Below, in pieces: positions 1 to 9,835 of a stretch of 64,000 nt of DNA (position 1 is its first letter; every line of letters begins with the position of its first letter). The notes beneath the pieces are model-generated. The model worked only from the letters and a program-made list of their open reading frames with translations, was not told where the DNA came from and searched no databases. Origin of the DNA: Clostridiaceae bacterium BL-3 (GTDB lineage Bacteria > Bacillota > Clostridia > Clostridiales > Clostridiaceae). The stretch is taken from assembly GCA_902809985.1 (NCBI GenBank), contig CADDXC010000001.1:434001-498000 (forward strand). The letters run 5' to 3'. A program made the position numbers and the translations under genes.

Positions 1-636
1 GCGCATACGTACAGTTTCGTAATGATTTATCTTTATGTTATTTTTTACTTTGTCTAATATTGAAACAATATCTTCTTTACTTTCATCGGGTATAATCGTG
101 GATATACTTTTACCTATGATTTCTTCTTTGCTGTATCCATAGAGATTTTGAGCTCCCTTGTTCCAGCTCGTAACAATACCCTTTAAATCCTTGGTTAAAA
201 TTGCATCTTCAGAATTTTCAATAATGGAAGCTAGTCTTCTTAAGGTATCTTCTTTTTTTACTCTAACTGTAATGTCTTTTATTACAGTTAAAAATAGTAT
301 TTCTGAATTATATTTAATTTTAATGTAGGACACTTCAACGGGAAAATTTGAGCCGTTTTTGGTGTGATGCAGGGTTTGAAAGTTTATTTTTTTACCTTCT
401 GATCTTTCAAATTGCTGGTCCATATGAAATGGTTCGTTTGAAGATCCTAGATCAGATATTTTCATGGATAATAGTTCTTCCATTGAATATCCGTAACATT
501 CTACTGCATTTTTATTGGCATACAGGATTTTTCCTTTTAAATTAACTACCAATACAGAATTTTTAGAGTTTTCCAGTGTATCTTTGTCTATTATAAAATT
601 GTTTTGAATATTTTTATTACTTGCTGGATCAATCAA
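1..636 (-). CDS. PAS-domain sensory protein, 3' end missing
   Basis: This reading frame runs without a stop from a TTG start at 636 to the window edge, giving 212 visible residues; the rest lies outside. GGAGG sits eight bases before the TTG and inside the end of the upstream GGDEF-EAL gene, only one base after its stop, so the two are probably co-transcribed and translationally coupled. Two PAS domains are visible. The first is about residues 18-118, with 'NAVECYGYSMEELL'. The second starts near residue 130, with 'NSEDAILTKDLKGIVTSWNK' and 'GYSKEEIIGKSISTIIP', which is typical PAS wording. PAS domains sense ligands or redox state and usually precede an output module such as a kinase or GGDEF domain. 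That output is not visible, so the function stays open. Confidence 0.8.
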   Translation of the reverse strand, partial: MIDPASNKNIQNNFIIDKDTLENSKNSVLVVNLKGKILYANKNAVECYGYSMEELLSMKISDLGSSNEPFHMDQQFERSEGKKINFQTLHHTKNGSNFPVEVSYIKIKYNSEILFLTVIKDITVRVKKEDTLRRLASIIENSEDAILTKDLKGIVTSWNKGAQNLYGYSKEEIIGKSISTIIPDESKEDIVSILDKVKNNIKINHYETVRMR

Positions 637-637
637 T

Positions 638-2332
638 TTAAATTCCTCCAAAGTTCCTTTTTTTAATTAGAATTTTTTCAGCTTTATCCATAGTAAGTGG
701 TCTGCTAAAATAATATCCCTGGATTATACTGCATCCAATTTCTGAAAGTAAGTTCAGCTGTTCTTTTGTTTCTACGCCTTCGGCAATTATTTCATAGTTC
801 AATGATTTTGACAGGTCAATCATGCATTTTATTATGGATTTATTTTTTTTGTTGTAGATATTATTGATAAATGATTTGTCTATTTTTATTGTACTAATTG
901 GCAGAGTGGTCAAGTAATTCAGTGAAGAATAGCCTGTTCCAAAATCATCTATGGAAATTTTAACTCCCCTTTTTAGAAGTGTATTTATAGTTTCAATTTT
1001 ATAGCTAAATAGATCTATTAAAGTACCTTCTGTTATCTCGATTTCAAGCAGAGAAGGTGAAATGCCATATTTTTCATATATGCTTATAAACCTGTTTGCA
1101 AAATTGTACTTTTTTAATTGAATGGGGGAGACATTTATAGATATTTTTTTCAAATCATGATTTTTTGCTTTCATTTTATTGATTGTTTTACATACGGAGT
1201 CCAGTACCCATTCACCGATTTCTACAATATTTCCTGTCATTTCTGCTATTGGTATGAATTCATCGGCAGGAACAGATCCAAGTTTTGCATTTTGCCACCT
1301 CAACAGAGCTTCGAAGCCTACTACCTGGTTTTTTACAGTATCTACCTGAGGTTGATACAGTACATAAAATTCATTGTTTTTTACAGCTGACTTCAACTCC
1401 TGCTCAATATAGATTTTTCTGCGATATGAGTTTAATATTTGACGTTGAAAAAAGGTAAAAGTATTTTTCCCGTTAATTTTGGACTGATATAATGCTAAAT
1501 CGGCATATTTGTATAGCTCGTCTATATCACTGGCATCTTTCGGAAATATAGTAATACCCATGCTTATTGTTATATATATTTTGTCACCTTTAACTTCAAA
1601 TGGCTTTTTTAAATAATTGAATATATTGCCGCATAATTTTAATAGTTCATCAGATGAATTGAATTCATTGGTAAGTATTATAAATTCATCTCCACTTATA
1701 CGATATAATTTTCCTAAACCTTTTATACATGAAATAATCAGCTGGCAAAAGATAATCAATAGTAAATCACCGTAATCATGGCCGAAAGTATCATTGACTA
1801 ATTTAAAGTCGTCTATATCCATAAACATCAATGCGCCCTTTTGTGAATTGTCCAGAGCTGCTTTGAGGTCGTTTACAAATAGAAGCCTGTTTGGAAGATC
1901 TGTTAAAGAATCATAATAGGCAAGATGATCAATGTGTCTTTCCAGTGTCTTCTTTTCAGTAACATCTTCTATTGATCCAGATATCAAGCTGATCTTACCT
2001 TGAATATCCCTAGAGGCTTTTCCCCTGATAAGTATAAATTTAATTTCTTCAGCATTGGTTGAAATTCTAAACTCACTTTTATATGTGGAGGCATTTCCAT
2101 TGAGGAAAAAAATCAGATCATTTTTGGCACTTGCTGTATCGGCATCAGCAGCAGTTTTTTGAATAAAATCAAATAGATCTTTAAAATTGTTTTTACTATT
2201 TTCAATTATGTGACTATAATTGTTGGATAAAAAAAATGTACTATTTTCTATATTCCACTCCCAAAGTGCTATGTCAGCTCTTTTTAAGGCTCTTAAATAA
2301 ATTTGTTCATTTCCTTTACTGTGAATGCACAT
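638..2332 (-). CDS. PAS-GGDEF-EAL cyclic-di-GMP turnover protein
   Basis: Protein of 564 aa. A PAS-like region covers about residues 15-125, a GGDEF domain about 135-295 and an EAL domain about 310-555. The GGDEF signature reads RISGDEF (SGDEF at 213-217), one residue off the canonical GGDEF, so cyclase activity is possible but not assured. The EAL domain looks catalytically complete: EALLRW at 341, then EITEG, DDFGTGYSSLNYL, KIDKSFI, AEGVET and QGYYFSRP. The family makes and/or hydrolyses the second messenger c-di-GMP; from this sequence the phosphodiesterase side is the safer call. There is no transmembrane segment, so it is cytoplasmic. GGAGG precedes the ATG. It leads directly into a PAS protein gene and lies about 36 kb from a PilZ gene in the flagellar cluster, a plausible effector of the same signal. 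Confidence 0.93.
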   Translation of the reverse strand: MCIHSKGNEQIYLRALKRADIALWEWNIENSTFFLSNNYSHIIENSKNNFKDLFDFIQKTAADADTASAKNDLIFFLNGNASTYKSEFRISTNAEEIKFILIRGKASRDIQGKISLISGSIEDVTEKKTLERHIDHLAYYDSLTDLPNRLLFVNDLKAALDNSQKGALMFMDIDDFKLVNDTFGHDYGDLLLIIFCQLIISCIKGLGKLYRISGDEFIILTNEFNSSDELLKLCGNIFNYLKKPFEVKGDKIYITISMGITIFPKDASDIDELYKYADLALYQSKINGKNTFTFFQRQILNSYRRKIYIEQELKSAVKNNEFYVLYQPQVDTVKNQVVGFEALLRWQNAKLGSVPADEFIPIAEMTGNIVEIGEWVLDSVCKTINKMKAKNHDLKKISINVSPIQLKKYNFANRFISIYEKYGISPSLLEIEITEGTLIDLFSYKIETINTLLKRGVKISIDDFGTGYSSLNYLTTLPISTIKIDKSFINNIYNKKNKSIIKCMIDLSKSLNYEIIAEGVETKEQLNLLSEIGCSIIQGYYFSRPLTMDKAEKILIKKRNFGGI

Positions 2333-2474
2333 ATTGACCTCCTTCCAATTTAAGTTTGACAGGTTAATGTTGAAGGTTAGGGAAAAATATCATATTTAAG
2401 GTAAATTTATTAATATTATATCATAATATGGCATGGTTATTTAAGTATAATTAGGTATACCTAAAAAATTGAAA

Positions 2475-3746
2475 TCAATTATCTTTTTCTAACACAGAGC
2501 TGCTTTTATCCAATGGTAATTCTTCAACTGACCTCAATTTTCTCTCTATTGTCCTGGACTTTCTTGAGGCTGTTTCTATGGTATTGCTGGCTTCCTGAAG
2601 CTTTTTCTGGGTCTTTTCAAGTATAGCACCAAATTTTGAAAATTGAGTTTTTACTGCACCCAGCAGTTCCCAGACTTCACTGGAGCGTTTTTCAATTGCC
2701 AGAGTTCTGAAGCCCATTTGGAGGCTGTTTAAAAAAGCTGATATTGTGGAGGGGCCTGTTATTATGATCTTAAGATTTCTTTGCAGCTGTTCCATAAGAC
2801 CAGCTTCTTTTGCTACTTCTGAATAGAGGCTTTCCGTGGGGAGAAATATAATACCGAAATCCGTTGTATTTGGAGGATCTAAATATTTTTTATTTACGTC
2901 CTGAGCTTCGGATCTTATTCTGGCAATCAGGGCTTTTTTTGATTGTTCCAGTAACAGCTTGTCTCCATTTTCCTCTGCATCCAGTAATTTTTGATAATCC
3001 TCCTGGGGAAATTTTGAATCTATAGGTAGATATATAAATTCTTTTTTTTCATCTTTGGATGGAATCTTAATGGCAAATTCAACTCTTTCATTGCTGCCTT
3101 TTTTTGTTGCCACGTTTGTTTCGTATTGTTCTTTTGTCATAATATCCTCCAATATGGACTGCAGCTCAATTTCACCAAATGTTCCCCGCACTTTTATATT
3201 TGAGAGAGCTCTTTTTAAATCATTGACACCATTTGCAAGGCTTCCTATTTCACCCAGCTGTTTGTAGAGAATTTCCAGTCTCTGACTTATGGAGGAAAAG
3301 GATGTGCTGAGCTTTTTATCCAGGGATTCATTGAGTTTTTTGTCAACCAGAGTTCTCATTTCATCGAGTTTTTTACTGTTTTCATTTTGCAGTCCTAAAA
3401 TTCTTGTTTCTATTGTATCTCTCATCTTGTTGAGCTTTTCTTCATTGGAATTTGTAAGAGCTAGAAGCTGTTTTGAAAAACTGTCAAGCTGGTTTTTCTG
3501 TATATCGGAAATATTTTTGAGGTTATTTGAAAGCTCAATATTGCTTTGAGTTTTTAAAGAACTGTTTTCTTGTCTATTTCTTGAAAATTCATCTTTTATT
3601 GTAGAATCAATATTTATAAATATGTCTTTTATTGATCTATGTAAATTTGAAATATCTTTTGAACTGATGCTGGTGTTTTTTTTAATTAACAATATAGATG
3701 TTAAAATCACATTTGCCATTATGAGTAATATAGTAATAATCTCCAT
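2475..3746 (-). CDS. rmuC: DNA recombination protein RmuC
   Basis: Protein of 423 aa. It has an N-terminal membrane anchor (about residues 2-20), a long Lys/Glu/Asn/Ser-rich coiled-coil region (about 30-190) and the RmuC domain (about 195-400) starting at 'VRGTFGEIELQSILEDI' and continuing through 'LPIDSKFPQEDYQ', 'DFGIIFLPTESLYSEV' and 'GPSTISAFLNSLQMGF'. This order and length are usual for RmuC, a nuclease-related protein reported to limit rearrangements at short inverted repeats. The start is supported by GGAGTGA upstream. It stands alone between a c-di-GMP gene and a divergently transcribed DUF3867-like gene. Confidence 0.92.
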   Translation of the reverse strand: MEIITILLIMANVILTSILLIKKNTSISSKDISNLHRSIKDIFINIDSTIKDEFSRNRQENSSLKTQSNIELSNNLKNISDIQKNQLDSFSKQLLALTNSNEEKLNKMRDTIETRILGLQNENSKKLDEMRTLVDKKLNESLDKKLSTSFSSISQRLEILYKQLGEIGSLANGVNDLKRALSNIKVRGTFGEIELQSILEDIMTKEQYETNVATKKGSNERVEFAIKIPSKDEKKEFIYLPIDSKFPQEDYQKLLDAEENGDKLLLEQSKKALIARIRSEAQDVNKKYLDPPNTTDFGIIFLPTESLYSEVAKEAGLMEQLQRNLKIIITGPSTISAFLNSLQMGFRTLAIEKRSSEVWELLGAVKTQFSKFGAILEKTQKKLQEASNTIETASRKSRTIERKLRSVEELPLDKSSSVLEKDN

Positions 3747-3939
3747 AAAATCACTCCATTTACAAAACTATTGTATAATTATTATAATATTGTTTTTCCG
3801 GAAAATAAATAGATCCTTTTGAAATAGCTTTTTTATATTTTATATGAATTTATAGTATTATATTGTGAATTTTGATAAAATTAATATATAAATGGTTATT
3901 AACTCGTATGGTAGAATATTTTATAGAGGAGGATTTTTC

Positions 3940-4503
3940 ATGGATGATAGAATTGTAAATTTTAATGATATTAAAAATAAAGCTCGGGAAAAGGATGTTG
4001 AAAAGTTTGAAGATTACGTATATGGACTTTCTTATGACATGTCTCAGGGAAAGCTCTCTATGGGTGATTTTTATAAAAACATTCAGGAGTATATGGAAAA
4101 AAATAATATATCCCAGGAGAAGCTGTTTAATATTCAGAAAGAGCTTATGAAAAGGTATGGATTTAATATGGAGGATATAGAAAAACAGATGAAAAGTATG
4201 GGCATTGATATGCCTGCCATGGGAAAAGGTGTAGATTATGAAAGCCTGAGAAAAAAGATGGGCTTTCAGGAAAAATACAAAAGCAAAATGGGAAATATAA
4301 CTATGATTACGTATAGTATAAAAAATTCCTTGAATGATTTAAACGTATTTATAAGCGAAGAAAAAATTATTTTAAAAAGTGGTGGGAAGATAGATTTAAA
4401 AGATCCGGAACTGAATGAATTCCTGTGCTCTTATAAAAAAGTGATGAAGGATAGAGAACTTCAGGTATCTCTGTGTGAAAATGCAGGAACGTTTCAGTAT
4501 TGA
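3940..4503 (+). CDS. DUF3867-like cytoplasmic protein
   Basis: Protein of 187 aa from the ATG at 3940, chosen because GAGGAGG lies just upstream; a longer in-frame start at 3892 has no such site. It has no signal peptide or membrane segment. The first ~95 residues are charged and helical ('KFEDYVYGLSYDMSQGKL', 'NNISQEKLFNIQKELM', 'RYGFNMEDIEKQMKSMGID'), a pattern I recall from the clostridial DUF3867 family, whose function is unknown. The C-terminal half carries no motif I recognise. It is monocistronic, followed at once by a terminator hairpin, and divergent from rmuC. The family assignment is from memory of sequence style. Confidence 0.75.
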   Translation: MDDRIVNFNDIKNKAREKDVEKFEDYVYGLSYDMSQGKLSMGDFYKNIQEYMEKNNISQEKLFNIQKELMKRYGFNMEDIEKQMKSMGIDMPAMGKGVDYESLRKKMGFQEKYKSKMGNITMITYSIKNSLNDLNVFISEEKIILKSGGKIDLKDPELNEFLCSYKKVMKDRELQVSLCENAGTFQY

Positions 4504-4519
4504 TTGCAAGGGCAGGGAG

Positions 4520-4550
4520 CCCTGCAGGAGATATTTTGTGCAGGGTTTTT
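4520..4550 (+). terminator. Rho-independent terminator after the DUF3867-like gene
   Basis: CCCTGCA (4520-4526) pairs perfectly with TGCAGGG (4539-4545) across a 12-base loop and is followed by five T residues. It begins 17 bases after the stop codon and separates this gene from the convergent yyaL. Confidence 0.8.
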
Positions 4551-4564
4551 GTAATTTTAAATCA

Positions 4565-6595
4565 TCACAGCATATTTTTCAGTGAATTTACATCTGTAAC
4601 AGGTTTATGGCAGGTGAAATTTTCACAAATGTATACGGTGGTTTTTCCTCGTACAGCCAGATAATCTCTGATGGAAGGGAATATGTTTTCCAGATTTTCG
4701 TTTAAATGGGAGTATAAAAGCGAAATAGAAAAAGGGTTATATTTTTTGTTTATTAGAGCAACTGCTTTTTTTGTATCTTCGGTATTGTCACCAGCTGATA
4801 GAATGATCTGCCTGGTGGGGTATTTGTAAAATAATATTCCGCACAGCAAAAATGAATATGCTGTGGGAAAACTGTTTACTTCGCTGGCAAAGTTTTTAAA
4901 TAGTTTCTGAATTTTATCCTCAAATTCATATACTGGGGTTAAATGGGATAATCGCAGCATATTTAGTACAGCTGCAGAGTTGCCGGAGGGAATGGCACCG
5001 TCATATATTTCCTTTGGTCTTGTAATAAGCTGCTCACTGTCGCTGCCGTAAAGGAAAAAGCCTCCATTTTTTTCATCCCAGAAAAATTTAAACATGTCTT
5101 CGTTTAGCTCAAGGGACTTTTCCAGATATTCTGGATTATAGGTGGATTCGTATAGTTCTATCAGTCCCCATATCAAAAAGGCATAATCGTCCAAATAGCC
5201 GGCAATAGAGGATTCACCCTTGCAATAACGTGCCATTAGGCGGCCGCCTTTCCCGATCAATTCTTTAAAGATAAAATCAGCCGCTTTTTTTGCAGCTGCA
5301 GTGTATTTTTTGTTGTTCAAAACCCTTCCAGCTATGGAAAGGGCTGCAATCATGAGGCCATTCCAGGAAGTCAGTATTTTGTCATCTTTGTGCGGATGTA
5401 TTCTTTTCTCCCTGCAGTCAAACAATTTCTTTCTGCAGTCTTTTATAAAGTCTGTATCTTCCTCCGAAATTGAGGAATCAATTAAGTTGGGTATGCTCTT
5501 ACCTTTAAAATTGCCGGAAGCTGTTATATTGAAACAGCGGCAGAATTTAGTGCCTTTTTCTTCTCCCAGTACTTTTTTTACTTCCTCAGGGGACCATACA
5601 TAAAATTTGCCTTCTTCACCCTCGGAATCCGCATCTTCTGCAGAATAGAAACCGCCTTTTTTTGAAGTCATATCTCTTAAAACATAGGTAAGTGTGTTTT
5701 CTGCCGTTTCGGAATATTTTTTATTGCCCGTTATCTGAAAAGCTTCTACATAGGCTATAGCGAGCAGTGCATTGTCATAGAGCATTTTTTCAAAATGCGG
5801 AACAAGCCATTTCCTGTCTGTAGAATAGCGGCTGAATCCATATCCTATGTGATCGTATAGTCCTCCTCTCTGCATGAAGTCCAATGTTTTTTCCACCATT
5901 TCAAGAGCGCAGCTGTCTTTGGTTATGTGGAAATATCTCATGAGAAAAAACAGGTTATGAGGAGTTGGAAATTTTGGAGAACCGCCGAATCCTCCGTATA
6001 CACTGTCAAAATTTTGCTTGAATTCGGAAAAGGCTTTTTTAAATATATCTTTTGATATACCTTTTATAGGAGCTCTACTTGGTTCCGATATTGAATTCAT
6101 TATGGAATTACTTACCTGCAGGAGCTGGTTTCTGTTGTCCTTCCAGGCAGAGGAAAGATATTTCAAAATACTTGTCAGTCCCAAAGTTTCACCTATATCC
6201 TTTTTGGGAAAATAGGTCCCGGCAAAAAAAGGTTTCTGCTCCGGAGTCATGATCACTGTAAGGGGCCATCCGCCGCTGCCTGTAAGTGCTTGACAGACTT
6301 TCATATAGACGCTGTCTATATCAGGTCTTTCCTCTCTGTCTACTTTTACAGATATAAAATTATTGTTCAGTATTTCAGCTGTTTCTCTATCTTCAAAACT
6401 TTCCCTTAACATCACATGACACCAATGGCAGCACGAATAACCTATAGAAAGGAATATTGGTTTATCTTCGACTTTTGCCTTTTCAAAGGCCTCCTTGCCC
6501 CAGGGATACCAGTCCACAGGATTGTGTGCATGTTGAAGCAGGTATGGAGATTTTTCATTTATTAATCTATTGGGTGTATTTGTTGAATTATTCAT
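4565..6595 (-). CDS. yyaL: YyaL-type thioredoxin-fold protein (DUF255)
   Basis: Protein of 676 aa, the usual length of the YyaL / spermatogenesis-associated protein 20 family. The N-terminal third is a thioredoxin-like DUF255 domain with '[18 protein letters not shown]' and a CxxC motif in '[11 protein letters not shown]' (C56 and C59). The rest (from about residue 180) looks like an alpha/alpha toroid as in N-acylglucosamine 2-epimerases: '[20 protein letters not shown]', '[15 protein letters not shown]', '[17 protein letters not shown]'. Its substrate is not established. AAAGGAGG precedes the ATG. No neighbour points to a pathway. Confidence 0.92.
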   Translation of the reverse strand: MNNSTNTPNRLINEKSPYLLQHAHNPVDWYPWGKEAFEKAKVEDKPIFLSIGYSCCHWCHVMLRESFEDRETAEILNNNFISVKVDREERPDIDSVYMKVCQALTGSGGWPLTVIMTPEQKPFFAGTYFPKKDIGETLGLTSILKYLSSAWKDNRNQLLQVSNSIMNSISEPSRAPIKGISKDIFKKAFSEFKQNFDSVYGGFGGSPKFPTPHNLFFLMRYFHITKDSCALEMVEKTLDFMQRGGLYDHIGYGFSRYSTDRKWLVPHFEKMLYDNALLAIAYVEAFQITGNKKYSETAENTLTYVLRDMTSKKGGFYSAEDADSEGEEGKFYVWSPEEVKKVLGEEKGTKFCRCFNITASGNFKGKSIPNLIDSSISEEDTDFIKDCRKKLFDCREKRIHPHKDDKILTSWNGLMIAALSIAGRVLNNKKYTAAAKKAADFIFKELIGKGGRLMARYCKGESSIAGYLDDYAFLIWGLIELYESTYNPEYLEKSLELNEDMFKFFWDEKNGGFFLYGSDSEQLITRPKEIYDGAIPSGNSAAVLNMLRLSHLTPVYEFEDKIQKLFKNFASEVNSFPTAYSFLLCGILFYKYPTRQIILSAGDNTEDTKKAVALINKKYNPFSISLLYSHLNENLENIFPSIRDYLAVRGKTTVYICENFTCHKPVTDVNSLKNML

Positions 6596-6832
6596 AAAAC
6601 CACCTCCTTTCCAAGTTTGATTATAGTATATCCTAAATAAAGTATAATATAACAGGCTTTAGTGCTCAAACTGAGGAACAATATTATGAATACTTCTTGT
6701 TAGAGTGACTTCAAACGCCGTAAGATAAATAGCTGCTTAATACATTAATCGTATATTGGATAAATTTAGTAGTTGAATTTGTAAATACAGTCATATATAA
6801 TTAAAATATAAATTTTGGAGGGATTAAAGAAG

Positions 6833-7333
6833 ATGGATGAAAAGCAGTTTTTAAATGCTATACAGACGATGATACAAACTGAATTAAGGCCCGTAAATGA
6901 TAAACTAGCAGAGCATACAAACATATTAAAAGAGCATACAAGCATATTAAAAGAGCATACAAGCATATTAAAAGAACATACAAGCATGTTAAAAGGACAT
7001 GAAGGTATATTGAAAGAGCATAAAGGTATATTGAAAGAACTTCAAACGGGACAAAATAAACATTCAATTCAACTGGAGCATATAAATAAAAAACTTGATA
7101 CATTAGTAGAAGGACAACAGGCACACACTGAGCAAAATCAGCGTCAATTCAAGGAACTGGAGAAAAATATGAGTGGAAAAATAGATGTGACACAATTGGC
7201 GGTAAAGGACATATCTAAGGATGTAAAGTACATAAAAGTAACAACTGACGGACTAGAAGAAGAGAGCAAAAAATTGGGAGTTGTTACAGGCCAGAACTGT
7301 CTTGAAATTGAGTATTTAAAAAAGATTAAGTAA
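6833..7333 (+). CDS. Coiled-coil protein with EHTSILK heptad repeats
   Basis: Protein of 166 aa from the ATG at 6833, which has GGAGGG ten bases upstream; an in-frame TTG at 6815 overlaps that ribosome site and is unlikely. Residues about 27-68 are six near-identical heptads of the type EHTSILK / EHTNILK / GHEGILK / EHKGILK. The rest is also heptad-like and charged ('LEHINKKLDTLVEGQQAHTE', 'KELEKNMSGKIDVTQLAV'). This should form a long coiled coil. There is no signal peptide or membrane segment. I do not recognise the family beyond its general likeness to small 'DUF-like' coiled-coil proteins of Clostridium. It is a single gene, and its function is unknown. Confidence 0.75.
   Translation: MDEKQFLNAIQTMIQTELRPVNDKLAEHTNILKEHTSILKEHTSILKEHTSMLKGHEGILKEHKGILKELQTGQNKHSIQLEHINKKLDTLVEGQQAHTEQNQRQFKELEKNMSGKIDVTQLAVKDISKDVKYIKVTTDGLEEESKKLGVVTGQNCLEIEYLKKIK
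6911..7036 (+). repeat. 21-bp tandem repeat, six units, inside a coiled-coil gene
   Basis: Six consecutive 21-bp units begin at 6911, 6932, 6953, 6974, 6995 and 7016, each encoding one heptad. Units 2 and 3 (gagcatacaagcatattaaa plus a) are identical and units 1 and 4 differ by a base or two. Units 5 and 6 are more diverged, and a seventh at 7037 is decayed. The period is a multiple of three, so gain or loss of units keeps the frame. Confidence 0.9.
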
Positions 7334-7667
7334 TTTTAGATAATAATTGAAAATTTTGGGAACGTACCTAGATTTTGTACAATATAGGTATAGATAGCTA
7401 TCATATTTGTACTATTTTATATAAAAATGAATAATAATAGTATTATTGCAAACACTATTATTATCAGAAATTTATATCACACTATTATTAGTTATTCCAT
7501 AAAAAATAAAAATTACTACAGGATCATAATCCTATAGCAATTTCCAAATAAATTTTGTCACATCATTCTATTTTACACAAATCTATGAACGTCCTCAAGA
7601 TTTTCGGCAACCTGCCGAAAATCTCTCTAAATTGTGCATTGTGAACTGTAAACTGTGCATTGTAAGA
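7334..7667. other. 334-bp AT-rich spacer with hairpins
   Basis: No gene is evident. It holds an 11-bp perfect inverted repeat, ATAATAATAGT (7431-7441) and ACTATTATTAT (7454-7464), with another ACTATTATTA run just after. A second hairpin, CTACAGGAT / ATCCTATAG (7516-7537), has one mismatch. A copy of the dispersed GATTTTCGGC repeat lies at its right end. Transcription from both sides converges here, so the hairpins may stop transcription, although long T-runs are lacking. Confidence 0.6.
7598..7665 (+). repeat. Dispersed hairpin repeat, copy 1
   Basis: AGATTTTCGGCA (7598-7609) pairs with TGCCGAAAATCT (7613-7624) across a 3-base loop, followed by the ATTGTG-rich tail (attgtgcattgtgaactgta and a further aactgtgcattgtaa) up to the stop codon of the response regulator gene. 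The tail gives the copy an orientation (plus). Confidence 0.85.
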
Positions 7668-8357
7668 TCAGCTTCTAAGCCTATATCCTGCGCCCCAAAC
7701 TGTTTCTATATATTGGGGATGTGAGGGATCAAACTCTATTTTCTCCCTTATTCTCCTTATGTGTACGGTAACTGTAGCATTGTCTCCCATTGAGTCAAGT
7801 CCCCATATGTTTTCAAATAATTCCTCACGGCTGAAGACTATGTTTGGATTTTGAGCCATATAGAGAAGAAGGTCAAATTCCTTTTGAGCCAGAAAAACTT
7901 CAGTGCCATTTACGAATACCTGTCTGGAATCCTTTAATATTTCAAGTCCTCTTATAGTTACTTTAGAACATTTTGAAGTGAATTTATTTTTTATTCTCTC
8001 GTAATTTTGAATGTGGGATTTTACTCTTGCCACAAGTTCACTTGGACTGAAAGGTTTTGTGATGTAGTCATCTGCCCCCAAAGTAAGACCTTTGATCTTG
8101 TCTATTTCCTCTTTTTTGGCAGAAACCAGGAGTACGGGAATATCTTTTTTGTCCTGTATGCTGCGTAGAATACTGTATCCGTCTATTTTAGGAAGCATTA
8201 CGTCTAAAATCAAAAGATCAAATTCATGTTTATTAAGTGTATTTAGGCCCTCCATACCATCTGTGCATATTGTGACTTCAAATCCCTCCAGTTCAAGATA
8301 ATCTCTTTGAAGTTCTGCTATGCTCAAGTCATCTTCAATTATTAAAATTTTTTTCAT
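7668..8357 (-). CDS. OmpR/PhoB-family response regulator
   Basis: Protein of 229 aa. The receiver domain (about 1-118) has acidic residues at 9-10, the phospho-acceptor Asp at residue 52 in 'LLILDVMLPKIDGY', and a Lys after 'VLLVSAK'. The winged-helix DNA-binding domain (about 130-229) includes 'FDLLLYMAQNPNIVFSREEL' and ends in 'VHIRRIREKIE ... IETVWGAGYRLRS', the standard OmpR-type C terminus. The gene starts two bases after the stop of the histidine kinase gene and is the last of a four-gene minus-strand run (ATPase, permease, kinase, regulator). It most likely controls that transporter or envelope-stress genes; the signal is unknown. Confidence 0.93.
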   Translation of the reverse strand: MKKILIIEDDLSIAELQRDYLELEGFEVTICTDGMEGLNTLNKHEFDLLILDVMLPKIDGYSILRSIQDKKDIPVLLVSAKKEEIDKIKGLTLGADDYITKPFSPSELVARVKSHIQNYERIKNKFTSKCSKVTIRGLEILKDSRQVFVNGTEVFLAQKEFDLLLYMAQNPNIVFSREELFENIWGLDSMGDNATVTVHIRRIREKIEFDPSHPQYIETVWGAGYRLRS

Positions 8358-8359
8358 AA

Positions 8360-9817
8360 TTACCTCTCTTGTCTGTATGTATTTATAATTTTACCAAGGG
8401 ATATTATTATGCTTGTGCCCTCAGTTCCATGGGAAATAGCCCATATTTTTCCATTGTGACCTTCTACGATCTGTTTTGATATGGCAAGTCCCAGGCCGCT
8501 TCCACTGATGTTGCTTCTCGATGAATCTTCCCTGTAAAATCTGTTGAAAATTTTATTTACGTTATCCTGACCAATTCCGCAGCCGTTGTCTCGTATTTCG
8601 ATTATAATGCTTAAATTGGTTTCCCTTAAAAATATAGTTATCTGTCCATGGGTTTTGTCCATATATTTTTTTGAGTTGCCTATAATATTTAATACAACTC
8701 TCATAAACCTCTCTCTATCTATCATAACATATTTTGAATTTTTAAGATGATTTTCCAGTTTGATTTTTATATTGGATTCTTCGAGTTCGGGTTCATTCTC
8801 TGAAATACAATAGTTGAAGTATTCTACAATATCCGTTTTTTCATAATTGAAGGGAATCTGTTTCAGATCCAGTTTGGAATACAGAAGAAGATCGTCTATC
8901 ATGGAGTTCATCTGTCCAGTCTTGGAATATATGGTTTTTAAATAATGTTCTAATTTTTGGGGAGTGCTTGCCACTCCGTCTAAAATTCCCTGCACATAGC
9001 CTTCTATAGAGGTTATAGGAGTCTTCAAGTCATGGGATATGCTGGATAAGAGCATCTTCCTGTTTTCATCATATTTCATTCTCATTCTCACAGAATCCTT
9101 AAGCTGTATTCGCATTTTTTCAAAATCAGCACAGAGTTCCTTTATTTCTCTGTCTCCGCTTTCCACAATTTTAAAATTAAGGTCACCACGACTTATTTCT
9201 GCCGTAGCCTTTTTTAAAAGGGTGATGGGTTCCAGTATTTTTTTGGAAAATATATAAGATATAATTACACTCATCGAGGCAAAACAGATAAGAAATGTAA
9301 GAAGTATGGTTATAATAAAACTTTTAAAAATATCCGGTTCTACTGCAGCTGGAACCAGGAATATAACTTTGCCGTAAGTCCCGTCCCTGAATACCAGTGG
9401 AAATCTGTCAATTGAGTAATAAATATTATCTATCTGCAGGGAATTATTCAGCCTTTTGTCTGATTCCCTTAAAGATTTTGCTATGTCGATTTTTTCCAGA
9501 TTCTGTGAAGAAAATTCAATATTTCCGTTTTTGATTATTATAATTTTTCCATTTACAACGGAGAGCTTTTCCGTCAGATATTTTTGAAATTCTTGATCTC
9601 CTTTTATACTTTTGGTACTTGATTTTGCTATGTCTTTAGTTACATTTAACAATTCTGATTTTACGAGGGAAACTTTTTTGAAATCTCTGTAAGTTATATT
9701 TGCATTAAAAAATTTTGAAGAAACAAATATAAATATTAAGGCAACTACAGCTGTAACTATGAATGGAACTATTATAGTCAGATTATTGTAGATTATAAGA
9801 CGCTTTTTTATATCCAT
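8360..9817 (-). CDS. Membrane sensor histidine kinase
   Basis: Protein of 485 aa from the ATG at 9817, preferred because AAAGGA precedes it; an in-frame ATG at 9832 has no ribosome site. There are two membrane segments (about residues 8-32 and 165-190), an extracytoplasmic loop of roughly 130 residues and a HAMP linker. The HisKA phospho-acceptor His is in 'SISHDLKTPITSIEGY', and the ATPase boxes are N ('VLNIIGNSKKYM'), G1 ('DNGCGIG') and G2 ('GSGLGLAIS'). It should phosphorylate the regulator gene next to it. The sensor loop matches nothing I recognise. The gene begins shortly after the ABC permease stop, so the set is one operon. Confidence 0.92.
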   Translation of the reverse strand: MDIKKRLIIYNNLTIIVPFIVTAVVALIFIFVSSKFFNANITYRDFKKVSLVKSELLNVTKDIAKSSTKSIKGDQEFQKYLTEKLSVVNGKIIIIKNGNIEFSSQNLEKIDIAKSLRESDKRLNNSLQIDNIYYSIDRFPLVFRDGTYGKVIFLVPAAVEPDIFKSFIITILLTFLICFASMSVIISYIFSKKILEPITLLKKATAEISRGDLNFKIVESGDREIKELCADFEKMRIQLKDSVRMRMKYDENRKMLLSSISHDLKTPITSIEGYVQGILDGVASTPQKLEHYLKTIYSKTGQMNSMIDDLLLYSKLDLKQIPFNYEKTDIVEYFNYCISENEPELEESNIKIKLENHLKNSKYVMIDRERFMRVVLNIIGNSKKYMDKTHGQITIFLRETNLSIIIEIRDNGCGIGQDNVNKIFNRFYREDSSRSNISGSGLGLAISKQIVEGHNGKIWAISHGTEGTSIIISLGKIINTYRQER

Positions 9818-9835
9818 TTTTATTCCTTTCATAGG

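Noticed and set aside
2341-2474. Promoter of the GGDEF-EAL gene (TATAAT on the minus strand near 2420)
   Set aside because: A good -10 is present, but the -35 is poor, so I did not list it as a feature.
6911-7036. 21-bp repeats as a CRISPR array
   Set aside because: The units are directly adjacent with no spacers, and lie in frame inside a gene encoding heptads; there are no cas genes.
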